Of a DNA stretch of 64,000 nucleotides, positions 27,014 to 36,349 are shown piece after piece. The notes beneath the pieces are model-generated. The model searched no databases. It saw only the letters and a list, made by a program, of their open reading frames with translations, and was not told the origin of the DNA. Each line of letters opens with the position of its first letter. The stretch's first letter is position 1. Origin of the DNA: Bacillota bacterium (GTDB taxonomy: Bacteria > Bacillota > Clostridia > Acetivibrionales > DSM-1351); the NCBI GenBank assembly GCA_023393115.1, contig JAEWMS010000002.1, positions 1 to 64,000 on the forward strand, read 5' to 3'. The translations under genes were made by a program, and so were the position numbers.

Positions 27014-27151
27014 AGAAATTCCTCCCAAATGGTTATTACACTATGATTTTAACCATTTTTACAGCGTTTATTCAATATTATTCAGAGTATAACCTGAGTA
27101 AGTAAAAGCAGTGTAATACATTTAATAATTTTCAGTAAATGTTTTTAGTGA

Positions 27152-27928
27152 TTACTTCTTCTTAGCCTTCACCCAGAGAGTCTCCATTTCATCCAGACTC
27201 ATTTCATTGAGCTTTTTACCCTCTTCGTCAGCCTTTTTCTCCATATACTCGAATCTGTTGATAAATTTGTTAGTCGACTGTGTTAAAGAAAGCTCAGGGT
27301 GTACTTTTAAGAATCTTGACAGATTAACTATAGAAAATAATACATCACCAAGTTCATCTTCCATACCAGATTTATTGTTTTTCTTGTACTCTGCTTCAAG
27401 TTCATCAATTTCTTCCCTTATTTTAGCGAATACATCCCCGGTGTCTGTCCAGTCAAATCCGACTTGTGCTGCTTTCTGCTGGACCTTGTAGCTCCGCATC
27501 AAGGCGGGAAGGTTCTTAGGTACATCCTGTAAAACAGAGGTTTGATCGGTAACGCCCTTTTCTTTTTTCTTAATTTCCTCCCAGTTTTTAAGTACCTGGC
27601 TTGAGGTCTCAGCGCTTACATCACCGAAAACGTGCGGATGCCTGTGTATCATTTTTTCACACACTCCATTGATAACATCCTCGATATTAAAATCGCCATT
27701 TTCCTCGGCTATTCTGGCATGAAACACTATTTGCAGGAGGACATCCCCCAGTTCCTCGCACATATGGGCCTTATCCTGCAAATCAACTACTTCCAGGTAT
27801 TCATAGGTTTCTTCAATAAGATATTTTTTCAGACTTTCATGGGTTTGCTCCCTGTCCCAGGGGCAGCCTTCCTCACTTCTTAAAAGCTTCATTATATCAA
27901 TTAGTCTTTCTAATTTTCCGCTGCTCAT
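27152..27928 (-). CDS. mazG: Nucleoside triphosphate pyrophosphohydrolase MazG
   Basis: 258 residues from the ATG at 27928 (GGAGA upstream; GTG further upstream is possible). Two tandem MazG domains are seen: the first with EEGCPWDREQTHESL and EEXXE-type metal ligands in EELGDVLLQIVFHA, the second with DELGDVLFSIVNLSRFL. It hydrolyses NTPs to NMP plus pyrophosphate and cleanses aberrant nucleotides. It lacks the N-terminal methylase-like domain found in B. subtilis YabN, so it corresponds only to the C-terminal part of that protein. Confidence 0.94.
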   Translation of the reverse strand: MSSGKLERLIDIMKLLRSEEGCPWDREQTHESLKKYLIEETYEYLEVVDLQDKAHMCEELGDVLLQIVFHARIAEENGDFNIEDVINGVCEKMIHRHPHVFGDVSAETSSQVLKNWEEIKKKEKGVTDQTSVLQDVPKNLPALMRSYKVQQKAAQVGFDWTDTGDVFAKIREEIDELEAEYKKNNKSGMEDELGDVLFSIVNLSRFLKVHPELSLTQSTNKFINRFEYMEKKADEEGKKLNEMSLDEMETLWVKAKKK

Positions 27929-28157
27929 TTCTATCTCCATTTCTGCATAGCGCACGCATAACTATCTTCGTTAGAAGGTATAATTGCTATAATTACTATA
28001 ACGAGGTAATAAATGTACATAACTTTATAATAACCAAATCTTTCTTTGGTTATTATACTATTTCTTTTAATTTGAAACAAGCAGTCCACTGCTTGATGAT
28101 ATTAAGGTTGTTCACTGGTAAGTGTGCTCCAGCTTATCTGGACTCAAGACGAAGAAA

Positions 28158-28210
28158 GGGAGTATCGCTTTTACCATGATATAAAGATACCATGGTATTG
28201 CAACACTCCC
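28158..28210 (-). terminator. Long hairpin after the ssb-like gene
   Basis: GGGAGT (28158-28163) pairs with ACTCCC (28205-28210), and TACCATG pairs with CATGGTA inside. On the minus strand it is followed by TTTCTTC. It lies about 20 nt beyond the ssb stop and probably terminates that transcript. Confidence 0.6.
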
Positions 28211-28231
28211 AGTATACCTGCCATTATGTTA

Positions 28232-28645
28232 CTATATTACAGCTTCTGCCGCATTTTCCTCTTCTTCTGTAGTACCTTCCTCTTCGCAATTAGCATCCTG
28301 TTCGTCCCCAGGCTCCAGTTCCCTGTACTTTGCATCAGCAAAAAATACTTTGTCGGCAATTACCTCTGTGACGTAATGCTTATTCTTTTTATCATCTTCC
28401 CACATCCTTGTGTGAATACTGCCCTGAAGGGCTACTCTGTGCCCTTTTGCAAAGTATTTACTTGCAAATTCAGCTGTTTTTCCCCAGACAACAATAGGTA
28501 TAAAATCGGTTGACCTTTCACTTACACCTTTTCTTGCATCCCGGTCAACAGCTAATACAAATGACCCTACTGCTTTAACTTTTTTGGTTGTAAAACGAAG
28601 TTCCACATCCTTTGTCAATCTTCCTACCAGGCTGACATTATTCAT
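28232..28645 (-). CDS. ssb: Single-stranded DNA-binding protein, OB-fold
   Basis: 137 residues from the ATG at 28645 (AGGAGG upstream). The OB-fold core spans residues 1-105: MNNVSLVGRLTKDVELRFT, STDFIPIVVWGKTAEFASKY, FAKGHRVALQGSIHTRMW. The C-terminus is acidic but ends in EEEENAAEAVI and lacks the DDxIPF tip with which bacterial SSBs recruit partner proteins. It also lies outside the usual rpsF-ssb-rpsR operon. It may therefore be a secondary, perhaps specialised, SSB. It is inserted between mazG and spoVT. Confidence 0.88.
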   Translation of the reverse strand: MNNVSLVGRLTKDVELRFTTKKVKAVGSFVLAVDRDARKGVSERSTDFIPIVVWGKTAEFASKYFAKGHRVALQGSIHTRMWEDDKKNKHYVTEVIADKVFFADAKYRELEPGDEQDANCEEEGTTEEEENAAEAVI

Positions 28646-29045
28646 ATAATCCTCCTTTGCTCTCTTATAACAGAGCATGTTAATTTATTACCACCATTAA
28701 CCACTTCTTAGAGTACACAAGTTTTGCGTTTGGAGGATACGTATCCTATGACAGAACTTTAGTGAAGGTTCCAAGGAGTAATTAATGACCAAGTAACCTA
28801 AAGTATTTTTATAGGGAAAAAAGAGTTATTAATTCATACAAGGGTAAACATATGAACTTTTAGATTTAATTAATAAATTGATATTGATATTTGAGAAAAA
28901 AGGCAGAAACGCCTGAATATTTTAGAACACTAACATTATTATACATATTATGATATTATATGTCAATATATAGATTGCATCTTATTACACTTTCCCTATT
29001 TATCAAGGACAAAGTATTACTATTTAGCAGACCCCATACAATAAT
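28646..29045. other. Intergenic region between ssb and spoVT; no gene seen
   Basis: About 400 AT-rich bases. They hold the 14-bp palindrome AGGATACGTATCCT at 28735-28748, about 90 nt upstream of ssb, and a degenerate copy (28714-28780) of a sequence also found at 21362-21396. No credible coding frame or known RNA was recognised. Confidence 0.4.
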
Positions 29046-29080
29046 AAATGGGAAGATGGTTTGACCATTCTTCCCCATTT
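29046..29080 (-). terminator. Terminator of spoVT
   Basis: AAATGGG-AAGATGGT pairs with ACCATTCTT-CCCATTT with one bulge; located about 50 nt past the spoVT stop on the minus strand. Confidence 0.7.
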
Positions 29081-29126
29081 GTTTAATATCTAACAACTGT
29101 ATAAAATAACCTATCGACTTAAATAA

Positions 29127-29681
29127 TCATTGTTCCATCTGTCTTCCTAAAAAGCCTGCTGCTGATTGAGCAAGTTTAGCTTCAACTTCTCCCATTTTTA
29201 CGTTTGCATCTGTAGAAAGCATTATTACGGCTCCAATTGGATCACCTTCAGAAATTATCGGAGAAACAACCTGTGAGGTATACTTTCTTTCTCCGGTTTC
29301 ATCTGCCAAAATCAAGATAGCTTTTTCCTCCGGAGACTTAATAAGTAAGGTTTGTTTTTCCTCGATTGTCTTCTCCACATCGCTGCTCAGTTGTTTCTCA
29401 AGAAATTCTTTTTTAGATGCACCTGAAACAGCAATAACTGTGTCCCTATCGGTAATACAAGTAATGTGACCGCTGGTCTTGTGAAGGGATTCTGCATACT
29501 GTGTAGCAAAATCGCTGAGTTCACCAATAGGAGAGTATTTCTTTAAAATGACCTCTCCTTCCTTATCGGTAAATATCTCCAGAGGGTCGCCCTCTCTTAT
29601 TCTGAGGGTTCTTCTTATTTCTTTTGGTATTACAACTCTTCCCAAATCGTCTATACGTCTAACTATTCCAGTTGCTTTCAA
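29127..29681 (-). CDS. spoVT: Stage V sporulation protein T
   Basis: 184 residues. The N-terminal AbrB-type swapped-hairpin DNA-binding domain reads MKATGIVRRIDDLGRVVIPK then RTLRIREGDPLEIF; the C-terminal GAF-like domain spans about residues 55-180. It is a forespore transcription factor that tunes sigma-G-dependent genes. It starts after AGGAGG. The position between mfd/prsA-like and mazG matches the B. subtilis order. It has its own terminator. Confidence 0.96.
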   Translation of the reverse strand: MKATGIVRRIDDLGRVVIPKEIRRTLRIREGDPLEIFTDKEGEVILKKYSPIGELSDFATQYAESLHKTSGHITCITDRDTVIAVSGASKKEFLEKQLSSDVEKTIEEKQTLLIKSPEEKAILILADETGERKYTSQVVSPIISEGDPIGAVIMLSTDANVKMGEVEAKLAQSAAGFLGRQMEQ

Positions 29682-29797
29682 AATATATTACCTCCTTAAT
29701 AGGTTATTTTAGTCTTAGTATTGTAAACTTGATGATTTTTTATACATTATTGGAAAGGGAGGATTAAATAGAAAAACATATATTAATTATAAAATAA

Positions 29798-29846
29798 AAT
29801 GCACCTCCGGAATGTCAGTCTGAACTTCTGACACCGGGGGTGCATT
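29798..29846 (-). terminator. Terminator of the parvulin foldase gene
   Basis: AATGCACC-CCGG pairs with CCGG-GGTGCATT around an inner TCAG/CTGA stem; followed on the minus strand by TTATTTTATAA. It lies 20 nt past the stop. Confidence 0.75.
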
Positions 29847-29865
29847 CATCTACTTTATTTAATAA

Positions 29866-30972
29866 CTATATACCGTATAAGCTTTTATCTACCTTTGCTA
29901 TAGCATTTTCGTCGGGTTTGAGTGTATACTTGGAATCCTTTTTCAATTCCTCAAGCTTCTTTGTGAAAAATTCACTCTGGTTCTTGTTTAACAGCGCGGA
30001 TTTTATATTTTCTTTCATATCATCCAAAGGAGTTGCTGTACGTTTATGGAATTGCATTACATGGTAACCGACAGATGTCTCTACAACATCAGCATCTCCT
30101 GCTTTACGGTTTTTATCAAATGCCCATTGTTCAAACTCCGAAAGCATTTCTCCTTGACCAAAGGTATATTCACCCTGATAGCCTCTGCCGTCCTTAGTAG
30201 TAACAGCAGGCTTGTCTTCGGAATTTTTCAATGCCAGATCCTTTATATCCTCCCCGGCTTTTACCTTAGCAAGAAGTTCATCTGCTTTTTTCTTTGCCTC
30301 TGCCTTTTTACCTGCACTAACTGCAGCACCGTTCTCATCTACAGTTTTTATGAGAATGTGGGTTACTGTAACCTTGTCAAATTCACTTTTATTTTCGTCA
30401 TAATACTTCTGAATTTCATCGTCAGTTACTTTTACGTCTTTTATAACATATGCCTGATATTTCTGTGCAAGAGTAAAGCTTTTATATATTTCCTTATATT
30501 CGGATAATGTTACCCCATACCCTGATTTTACTGCTTCCTCAGCTGCATTTCTGCCGCCGTTTTGGGTAATCAGCTGATCTATTGCCTCATCAACATTTTT
30601 AAGATCATCACTATCAAGCTTTAAGCCTGCTTCCTTTGCCTTGATTATCTGTATTTTCAACTCCTGAATCTGTTCAAGAGTACTTTTCTTTACTGAATCT
30701 TTTGCTGTTTCGGTTCCTTTTTTTGTATTCCAATCGTAATTATCGACTGTAGCACCACTTTCTATACTTTCAACGAACTGGCTCATATTAAATTTCGAGA
30801 AAAATTTGTACTCATAACTTGTTACATCTAAATTATCGACTGTAGCAACGCCAGAAGACCATGGTTGTAATATAAAGAGAATAACCGCTGTAATGATTAT
30901 AACTACAGCTACAACTAAACCGATTATAAGGCCTTTTGACCTTTTTTTAACATTTGCATTTTCATTTTCCAA
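29866..30972 (-). CDS. Membrane-anchored parvulin-type foldase (PrsA/SurA-like)
   Basis: 368 residues. A basic N-terminus (KKRSKG) precedes one membrane helix (about residues 14-35) with no lipobox cysteine, so it is a signal-anchored protein and not a lipoprotein like B. subtilis PrsA. A SurA_N-like helical domain follows, then a parvulin PPIase domain starting at VTVTHILIKT and ending ETSVGYHVMQFHKR, and a helical C-terminal segment. It helps fold exported proteins on the outer face of the membrane. It lies 80 nt after mfd, where some clostridia have a peptidylprolyl isomerase. Confidence 0.9.
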   Translation of the reverse strand: MENENANVKKRSKGLIIGLVVAVVIIITAVILFILQPWSSGVATVDNLDVTSYEYKFFSKFNMSQFVESIESGATVDNYDWNTKKGTETAKDSVKKSTLEQIQELKIQIIKAKEAGLKLDSDDLKNVDEAIDQLITQNGGRNAAEEAVKSGYGVTLSEYKEIYKSFTLAQKYQAYVIKDVKVTDDEIQKYYDENKSEFDKVTVTHILIKTVDENGAAVSAGKKAEAKKKADELLAKVKAGEDIKDLALKNSEDKPAVTTKDGRGYQGEYTFGQGEMLSEFEQWAFDKNRKAGDADVVETSVGYHVMQFHKRTATPLDDMKENIKSALLNKNQSEFFTKKLEELKKDSKYTLKPDENAIAKVDKSLYGI

Positions 30973-31052
30973 AGGTAATCGCTCCCCGTTTTTATAGTTA
31001 ACATGCTTGTAAAACCTGTTTTTTCAGAACACTCTGTAACAATTATATTCAA

Positions 31053-34000
31053 TTATTCACTACACTGCAATTTAATAATGTCATGTAACAAAATCTTAAT
31101 ATTTGCCAAAATATCTCTTCCCGCCAGATTATTAAGCCGGAAGGTAATATAGGGGCTACTTCCGGCGTTAAACATAATTCTTCTAGGATATTTATCCATA
31201 AGCTTCCCAAGATACATAGGAAGCGCTTTTGTATTTTTACTCAACTGAAAAATGGCTATTTCATCTTTTTGAGAAATACCGGTAAAGCTGCACTGTCTGG
31301 CCAGAACTTTAATATATGCAATATCCATAAGACTCTCAACCTCTTCGGGAATGTCTCCATAACGGTCAATAAGCTCATCTTTTATGTCAATTACATCATT
31401 TTCATTCTGTATATTTGCTATTTTTTTATACATGTCAATTTTTAGTTCTTCCGAACTGATATAATCATCGTTAATGTAAGCACTGACATTTAAGTCAATA
31501 GCCATTTCCTCATCAGTTGGCCGGACTGAATCACCACTGATTTCCTGAACCGCTTCTTCAAGCAATTTACAGTACATTTCATAACCTACAGTCTCCATAT
31601 GTCCATGTTGTTCAGGTCCCAGAAGATTACCCGCTCCTCTTATCTCCAAATCGCGCATGGCGATTCTGAAACCCGAACCAAATTCGGTAAATTCCTTGAT
31701 TGCCTGAAGTCTTTTCTCAGCTACTTCGGAAAGTGACTTATCCTTTCTGTAGGTGATATAGGCATAAGCCAAACGGTTTGAACGCCCCACCCTACCGCGT
31801 ATTTGATACAATTGTGAAAGTCCCATTCTGTCTGCATCTTCAACAACTATGGTATTAACGTTAGGCATATCAAGCCCTGATTCAATTATTGTGGTACATA
31901 CCAACACATCATACTCGCCGTTTATAAAGCTGTACATTACATCTTCCAGCTCTTTCTCATTCATTTGTCCATGTGCAGTGGCAATCCTGGCCTCGGGTAC
32001 AAGTCTCTTTAACTCTTCTGCTTTAAGTTCTATTCCTCTTACGCGGTTATATAGATAAAACACCTGCCCGTTTCTGGCAAGTTCTCTTACTATACCGTCA
32101 CGTATGAGTTCGGTATTATGTTCCATAACATAGGTTTGAACAGGATATCTTTCTTCTGGTGGATCTTCAATTACACTGATGTCACGTATGCCAACCAGTG
32201 ACATATGAAGGGTCCTTGGTATAGGAGTTGCTGTAAGGGTTAAAACATCTACATTAGGCTTTATGGCTTTCAGCTTCTCCTTGTGTGTTACTCCGAAACG
32301 TTGTTCCTCGTCAACTATAAGAAGACCGAGATCCTTGAATTCAATATCCTTTTGAAGCAGTCTGTGAGTTCCTACTAAAATATCTATGTTTCCAGCCTTA
32401 ACCGACTTTACGATTTTTTTCTGCTCGGCCGCGGTCCTAAAGCGGCTCATTACATCTACAGTTACAGGGAAGTCGCTCATTCTCTTTTTAAAGTTCTCAT
32501 ATATCTGCTGGGCCAAAATGGTTGTAGGTACCAAATAAGCCACCTGCTTTCCATCCATTACAGCCTTGAAAACTGCTCTTATGGCCACTTCTGTTTTACC
32601 ATACCCTACGTCACCGCACAAAAGTCTGTCCATAAGCCGGGGTGACTCCATATCTTTCTTAATTTCTTCAATACATTTTAGCTGATCATCTGTTTCATCA
32701 TATGGAAACAACTCTTCAAACTGTCTCTGCCAAACTGTATCAGCAGCAAAGGAATGTCCAACCTCTGCCTGACGTTTGGCGTAAAGCTTTATAAGCTCTC
32801 CGGCCAACTCTCGCAGTGATTCTTTTACGCGGCTTTTGGTTTTGGCCCAATCCGAGCTCCCCAATTTATTTACCTTTGGGGCTTTTCCTTCAGTCCCGAT
32901 ATATTTCTGAATAAGATCAAGCTGGTTAGTAGGAATATAGAGAAAAGCTCCCTCCTGATAACGTATCTTAAGGTAGTCACGCTTTATATCTCCAACCGTC
33001 AGTTTTTCTATACCGATATACTGTCCTATTCCGTGGGCCTGATGGACCACGAAATCTCCAACATTCAGGTCTGAAAAGGCTTTTATCTTCTTCCCGTCAT
33101 GTTTGGATTTTGCCTTCTTTATTCTTTTATCCTGCCCGAATACCTCTTTATCACTGATTACAACGAATCCGGCTGTAGGATACTCAAAGCCCTTCTGGAG
33201 GCTTCCGCGGGTAATAACTATCTCGCCCTCCTGGACCTCCTTTTCACAGCTGTCGGTGTAGTTTGACATAATGTCATTAGTTGCAAGGGTTTCAACAAGT
33301 CTATGTCCTCTTCCGCTTGGCCCGGACAGTACCACTATCTTGTAGTTTTTCCCTTTCAGCTGTTCTATGTCATTTATAAGTAACTCCATGTGGTTCTGAT
33401 AGGAATTACCTGTTCTGCAAGGTATGGATATCTGGCTTGAAGGCCTCAGAAGTGCATTATTTGAAGCAATTGCCGCAAGAGTTAATACTTTAAAGGTTTT
33501 GATTTCTTCAATTATTTCATCAAAGCTATGGGTCCATCTTGCACCTCTGGGAAGCAATGTTCCCTTTTCAAGCAAGCTCTTTGCAAGCTCCTCCTGTTCC
33601 AGTTCAACATTTTCTATCCTCTGGGAAATTCTTATGGTCTCATCAAGAGTTACCACAACGTCGTCGCTTATATAATTCATAACTGACCGGGGTTTTTCCA
33701 GAATGTAAGGCAGGTATCTGTCAATCCCCGCAAAGTAATGATGCTCTTTCAAGCTATCAACGTCTTCGTTCACCCGTTTAACAATATTTGCCGCTACTTC
33801 TTCTGAGCCACTCTTTTTTCCTAATTTATTTGTGTAATCTTTTAAATCCTTCAGGATTTTTGCTATGATTGTGTCTTTTGAACCGTCATCATATACAACA
33901 TCCCTAACGGGTGCTATAGTACAGGTATCGGCTGAATTTGTCGATCTCTGGGTTGCCTCATCAAAGTATCTGATTGAATCAACTTCAGTGTCAAAAAGCT

Positions 34001-34580
34001 CTATTCTAAGAGGATGTTCGCTATTAATTGTAAATATATCAATAATCCCGCCTCGAATTGCAAATTGTGCTTTGCCTTCCACAACCTCAACTCTTTCATA
34101 GCCATAGAGAACCAGCTTTGAAACCAGTTCCTCCAGTTTCACCTGATTTCCCAGTTCAATATTGATTACGCCCCCCAGAAACAAGTCCTTCGGTGAAATC
34201 ATCTGAATGAGAGCTTCGGCCGGCAGCACCATAACCTTATAATCACCATTTAAACATCTAAGCAGGGTTTTTACTCTCTGATATATAATATCGTTACTTT
34301 TTGCCTCCACACTATAAAGCATTGTTTCCTTTGTCGGAAAGTAAATTACATCATCCCCAAGGAATAGTTGAAAATCTTCAAAGGCCCTTCTCGCCTGCAT
34401 TTCATTGTAGGTTACAAATAAACCCTTTACATTCATGTGAGTCAGCATAGAGTATACAATATGAACCTTTTGAGAGTCCGAGGGACCTATTACAGAAACC
34501 GGCCCAAGGTTATTATTGACAGCCTCAAGAAGTGTATTGTATTCATTCAGTTTTAACAGGGGGTCTGCAAATAAATTCAT
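31053..34580 (-). CDS. mfd: Transcription-repair coupling factor Mfd
   Basis: 1175 residues, the full family length. It has a UvrB-like N-terminal module, the RNA-polymerase-interacting domain with GDFVVHQAHGIGQYIGIEKL, and translocase motifs: Walker A LLCGDVGYGKTEVA, DEEQ box LLIVDEEQRFG, TATPIPRTL, and motifs V-VI in IIESGLDMPNVNT and QIRGRVGRS. It has a TRCF C-terminal domain. It displaces stalled RNA polymerase and recruits UvrA. It starts 11 nt after the pth stop, so the two genes are co-transcribed, as in Bacillus. Confidence 0.98.
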   Translation of the reverse strand: MNLFADPLLKLNEYNTLLEAVNNNLGPVSVIGPSDSQKVHIVYSMLTHMNVKGLFVTYNEMQARRAFEDFQLFLGDDVIYFPTKETMLYSVEAKSNDIIYQRVKTLLRCLNGDYKVMVLPAEALIQMISPKDLFLGGVINIELGNQVKLEELVSKLVLYGYERVEVVEGKAQFAIRGGIIDIFTINSEHPLRIELFDTEVDSIRYFDEATQRSTNSADTCTIAPVRDVVYDDGSKDTIIAKILKDLKDYTNKLGKKSGSEEVAANIVKRVNEDVDSLKEHHYFAGIDRYLPYILEKPRSVMNYISDDVVVTLDETIRISQRIENVELEQEELAKSLLEKGTLLPRGARWTHSFDEIIEEIKTFKVLTLAAIASNNALLRPSSQISIPCRTGNSYQNHMELLINDIEQLKGKNYKIVVLSGPSGRGHRLVETLATNDIMSNYTDSCEKEVQEGEIVITRGSLQKGFEYPTAGFVVISDKEVFGQDKRIKKAKSKHDGKKIKAFSDLNVGDFVVHQAHGIGQYIGIEKLTVGDIKRDYLKIRYQEGAFLYIPTNQLDLIQKYIGTEGKAPKVNKLGSSDWAKTKSRVKESLRELAGELIKLYAKRQAEVGHSFAADTVWQRQFEELFPYDETDDQLKCIEEIKKDMESPRLMDRLLCGDVGYGKTEVAIRAVFKAVMDGKQVAYLVPTTILAQQIYENFKKRMSDFPVTVDVMSRFRTAAEQKKIVKSVKAGNIDILVGTHRLLQKDIEFKDLGLLIVDEEQRFGVTHKEKLKAIKPNVDVLTLTATPIPRTLHMSLVGIRDISVIEDPPEERYPVQTYVMEHNTELIRDGIVRELARNGQVFYLYNRVRGIELKAEELKRLVPEARIATAHGQMNEKELEDVMYSFINGEYDVLVCTTIIESGLDMPNVNTIVVEDADRMGLSQLYQIRGRVGRSNRLAYAYITYRKDKSLSEVAEKRLQAIKEFTEFGSGFRIAMRDLEIRGAGNLLGPEQHGHMETVGYEMYCKLLEEAVQEISGDSVRPTDEEMAIDLNVSAYINDDYISSEELKIDMYKKIANIQNENDVIDIKDELIDRYGDIPEEVESLMDIAYIKVLARQCSFTGISQKDEIAIFQLSKNTKALPMYLGKLMDKYPRRIMFNAGSSPYITFRLNNLAGRDILANIKILLHDIIKLQCSE

Positions 34581-34591
34581 GTGTTCCTCCG

Positions 34592-35152
34592 CTATTTATT
34601 AAAGCAGTTCATCGCTTTTTCCACACCGTTCCGCACTACGGTTAATGCTGCTTCAGCTGCCTTTTCTATACTTCCGTTAATTACTTCCCTGTCTTCCTTT
34701 GAAAATTTGCTCAGAACATAGTCGGCAAGGTCCCATCTTTCAGGTGCACGGCCTATTCCTATACGAATTCTGGGAAAGGTGTCTGATTGGAGCTGATATA
34801 TTATGGACTTCATGCCGTTATGAGTACCAGAGCTGCCCTTAGGCCTAACCCTTATCTTACCCGGTTCGAGATCGATATCATCATATATAACCAATATATT
34901 TTCCATTGGCAGCTTATACCAAGCCGAAATATCTCTAATGCTCTCCCCGCTGAGATTCATAAAGGTTTGCGGTTTCAGTAGAATAACTCTTGTTCCGTCA
35001 ACCTCTCCTTCACCATAAACCCCTTTAAATCCTATTTTCGACAGCCTTATATTCAGTTTAACCGAAAGTTGATCAATTGTATCAAATCCTACATTATGCC
35101 TTGTATTATCATATTTCGTTCCGGGATTGCCCAGTCCGGCTATTACAAACAT
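34592..35152 (-). CDS. pth: Peptidyl-tRNA hydrolase
   Basis: 186 residues from the ATG at 35152, preceded by GGGAG; an ATG at 35185 in the same frame has no ribosome site. Motifs are MFVIAGLGNPGTKYDNTRHN with the catalytic His in NTRHNVGF, LLKPQTFMNLSGES, VIYDDIDLEPGKIR and KGSSGTHNGMKS. It releases peptides from peptidyl-tRNA. It sits between prs and mfd; the ctc (rplY-like) gene that separates prs and pth in B. subtilis is absent. Confidence 0.96.
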   Translation of the reverse strand: MFVIAGLGNPGTKYDNTRHNVGFDTIDQLSVKLNIRLSKIGFKGVYGEGEVDGTRVILLKPQTFMNLSGESIRDISAWYKLPMENILVIYDDIDLEPGKIRVRPKGSSGTHNGMKSIIYQLQSDTFPRIRIGIGRAPERWDLADYVLSKFSKEDREVINGSIEKAAEAALTVVRNGVEKAMNCFNK

Positions 35153-35240
35153 TTCTCCCAAGTTCGGCCTCCAGTCTATAACCATACTATTTCATGGTAC
35201 ATTTTCTAAATGTCTATGTCTATGCGTCTATACACTTAAA

Positions 35241-35265
35241 GGGCGGTTCCAAAAAAGGACCGCCC
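35241..35265 (-). terminator. Probable terminator of prs
   Basis: GGGCGGT and ACCGCCC arms around an A/T loop, followed by TTTAAG on the minus strand. The weak T run suggests partial readthrough into pth. Confidence 0.55.
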
Positions 35266-35351
35266 GACAAATTTATAATCATTACTTTATTTTAGTAGTA
35301 TTATTACATTTTGTAAAATATTTTTTTATAACGCCATCTATCGCCGCCTCG

Positions 35352-36311
35352 TTATATTTGTGTGAACAAAGTGCTTATGGATATATCTCCATAAATTCTT
35401 TCAATTGCTTCAGCAAATACTCCTGCAACAGATAAAGCTGTTATTTTGTCTATTTTCTTCTCATCATTAAGAGTAATTGTATTGAGAACAACTAATTCCT
35501 TAATTGCTGAATCCTGGATTCTTTGTATGGCAGGTCCGGATAAGACAGCATGTGTACAACAGGCATAAACTTCCTTTGCACCGGCATCCATCAAGGCATT
35601 TGCACCGTTAACAATTGTTCCTCCGGTATCAATAAGGTCGTCTACAAGAATACATCTTTTATTTCTTATATCACCGATTATATTCATTACTTCAGACACG
35701 TTGGCTTTTGGACGACGCTTATCAATAATAGCAAGCGGGCTTTCGAGTCTCTCTGCTACTTTTCTTGATCTTGTAACACTACCGACGTCAGGAGATACCA
35801 CTACAACATCATCTTCTCCTGCAAACTTTTCCTTGAAATACTCGGCTAGTATCGGTACTCCAAGCAGATGATCCACCGGGATATCAAAGAAACCCTGAAT
35901 CTGTGGGGCGTGTAAATCCATGGTCAGTATTCTGTCTGCTCCGGATATAGTTAAAAGATTTGCAACTAATTTTGCTGATATTGGATCTCTGGCTCTGGCC
36001 TTTCTGTCCTGTCTTGCATAACCGAAGTAAGGAATTACGGCGGTTATTCTTCCTGCTGATGCCCTCTTAATAGCATCTATCATTACCAGAAGTTCCATTA
36101 GGTTATCATTTACAGGCTGGCAGGTGGATTGAATAATAAATACGTCAGAACCTCTAACTACTTCTCCGACGTTTACAGCTGTTTCCCCGTCACTAAAACA
36201 TCCAACACTTGCAACACCTACAGGAATACCAATTTTTTCGGCTATCTCATTTACCAGTGCCCTATTGGAGTTACCTGTAAATATTTTTATGTCCTTACCA
36301 TGCAAATTCAT
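35352..36311 (-). CDS. prs: Ribose-phosphate pyrophosphokinase
   Basis: 319 residues from the ATG at 36311 (AAGGAGAG upstream). It makes PRPP from ribose 5-phosphate and ATP. Motifs are IKIFTGNSNRALVNEIA, the flexible loop YFGYARQDRKARARDPIS, and the PRPP-binding loop CILVDDLIDTGGTIVNGA. Class I bacterial PRPP synthase of standard length. It follows glmU by 38 nt, as in Bacillus gcaD-prs. Confidence 0.97.
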   Translation of the reverse strand: MNLHGKDIKIFTGNSNRALVNEIAEKIGIPVGVASVGCFSDGETAVNVGEVVRGSDVFIIQSTCQPVNDNLMELLVMIDAIKRASAGRITAVIPYFGYARQDRKARARDPISAKLVANLLTISGADRILTMDLHAPQIQGFFDIPVDHLLGVPILAEYFKEKFAGEDDVVVVSPDVGSVTRSRKVAERLESPLAIIDKRRPKANVSEVMNIIGDIRNKRCILVDDLIDTGGTIVNGANALMDAGAKEVYACCTHAVLSGPAIQRIQDSAIKELVVLNTITLNDEKKIDKITALSVAGVFAEAIERIYGDISISTLFTQI

Positions 36312-36349
36312 TTCAACTCTCCTTTTTATCACTAATGTTTATATAAAAT

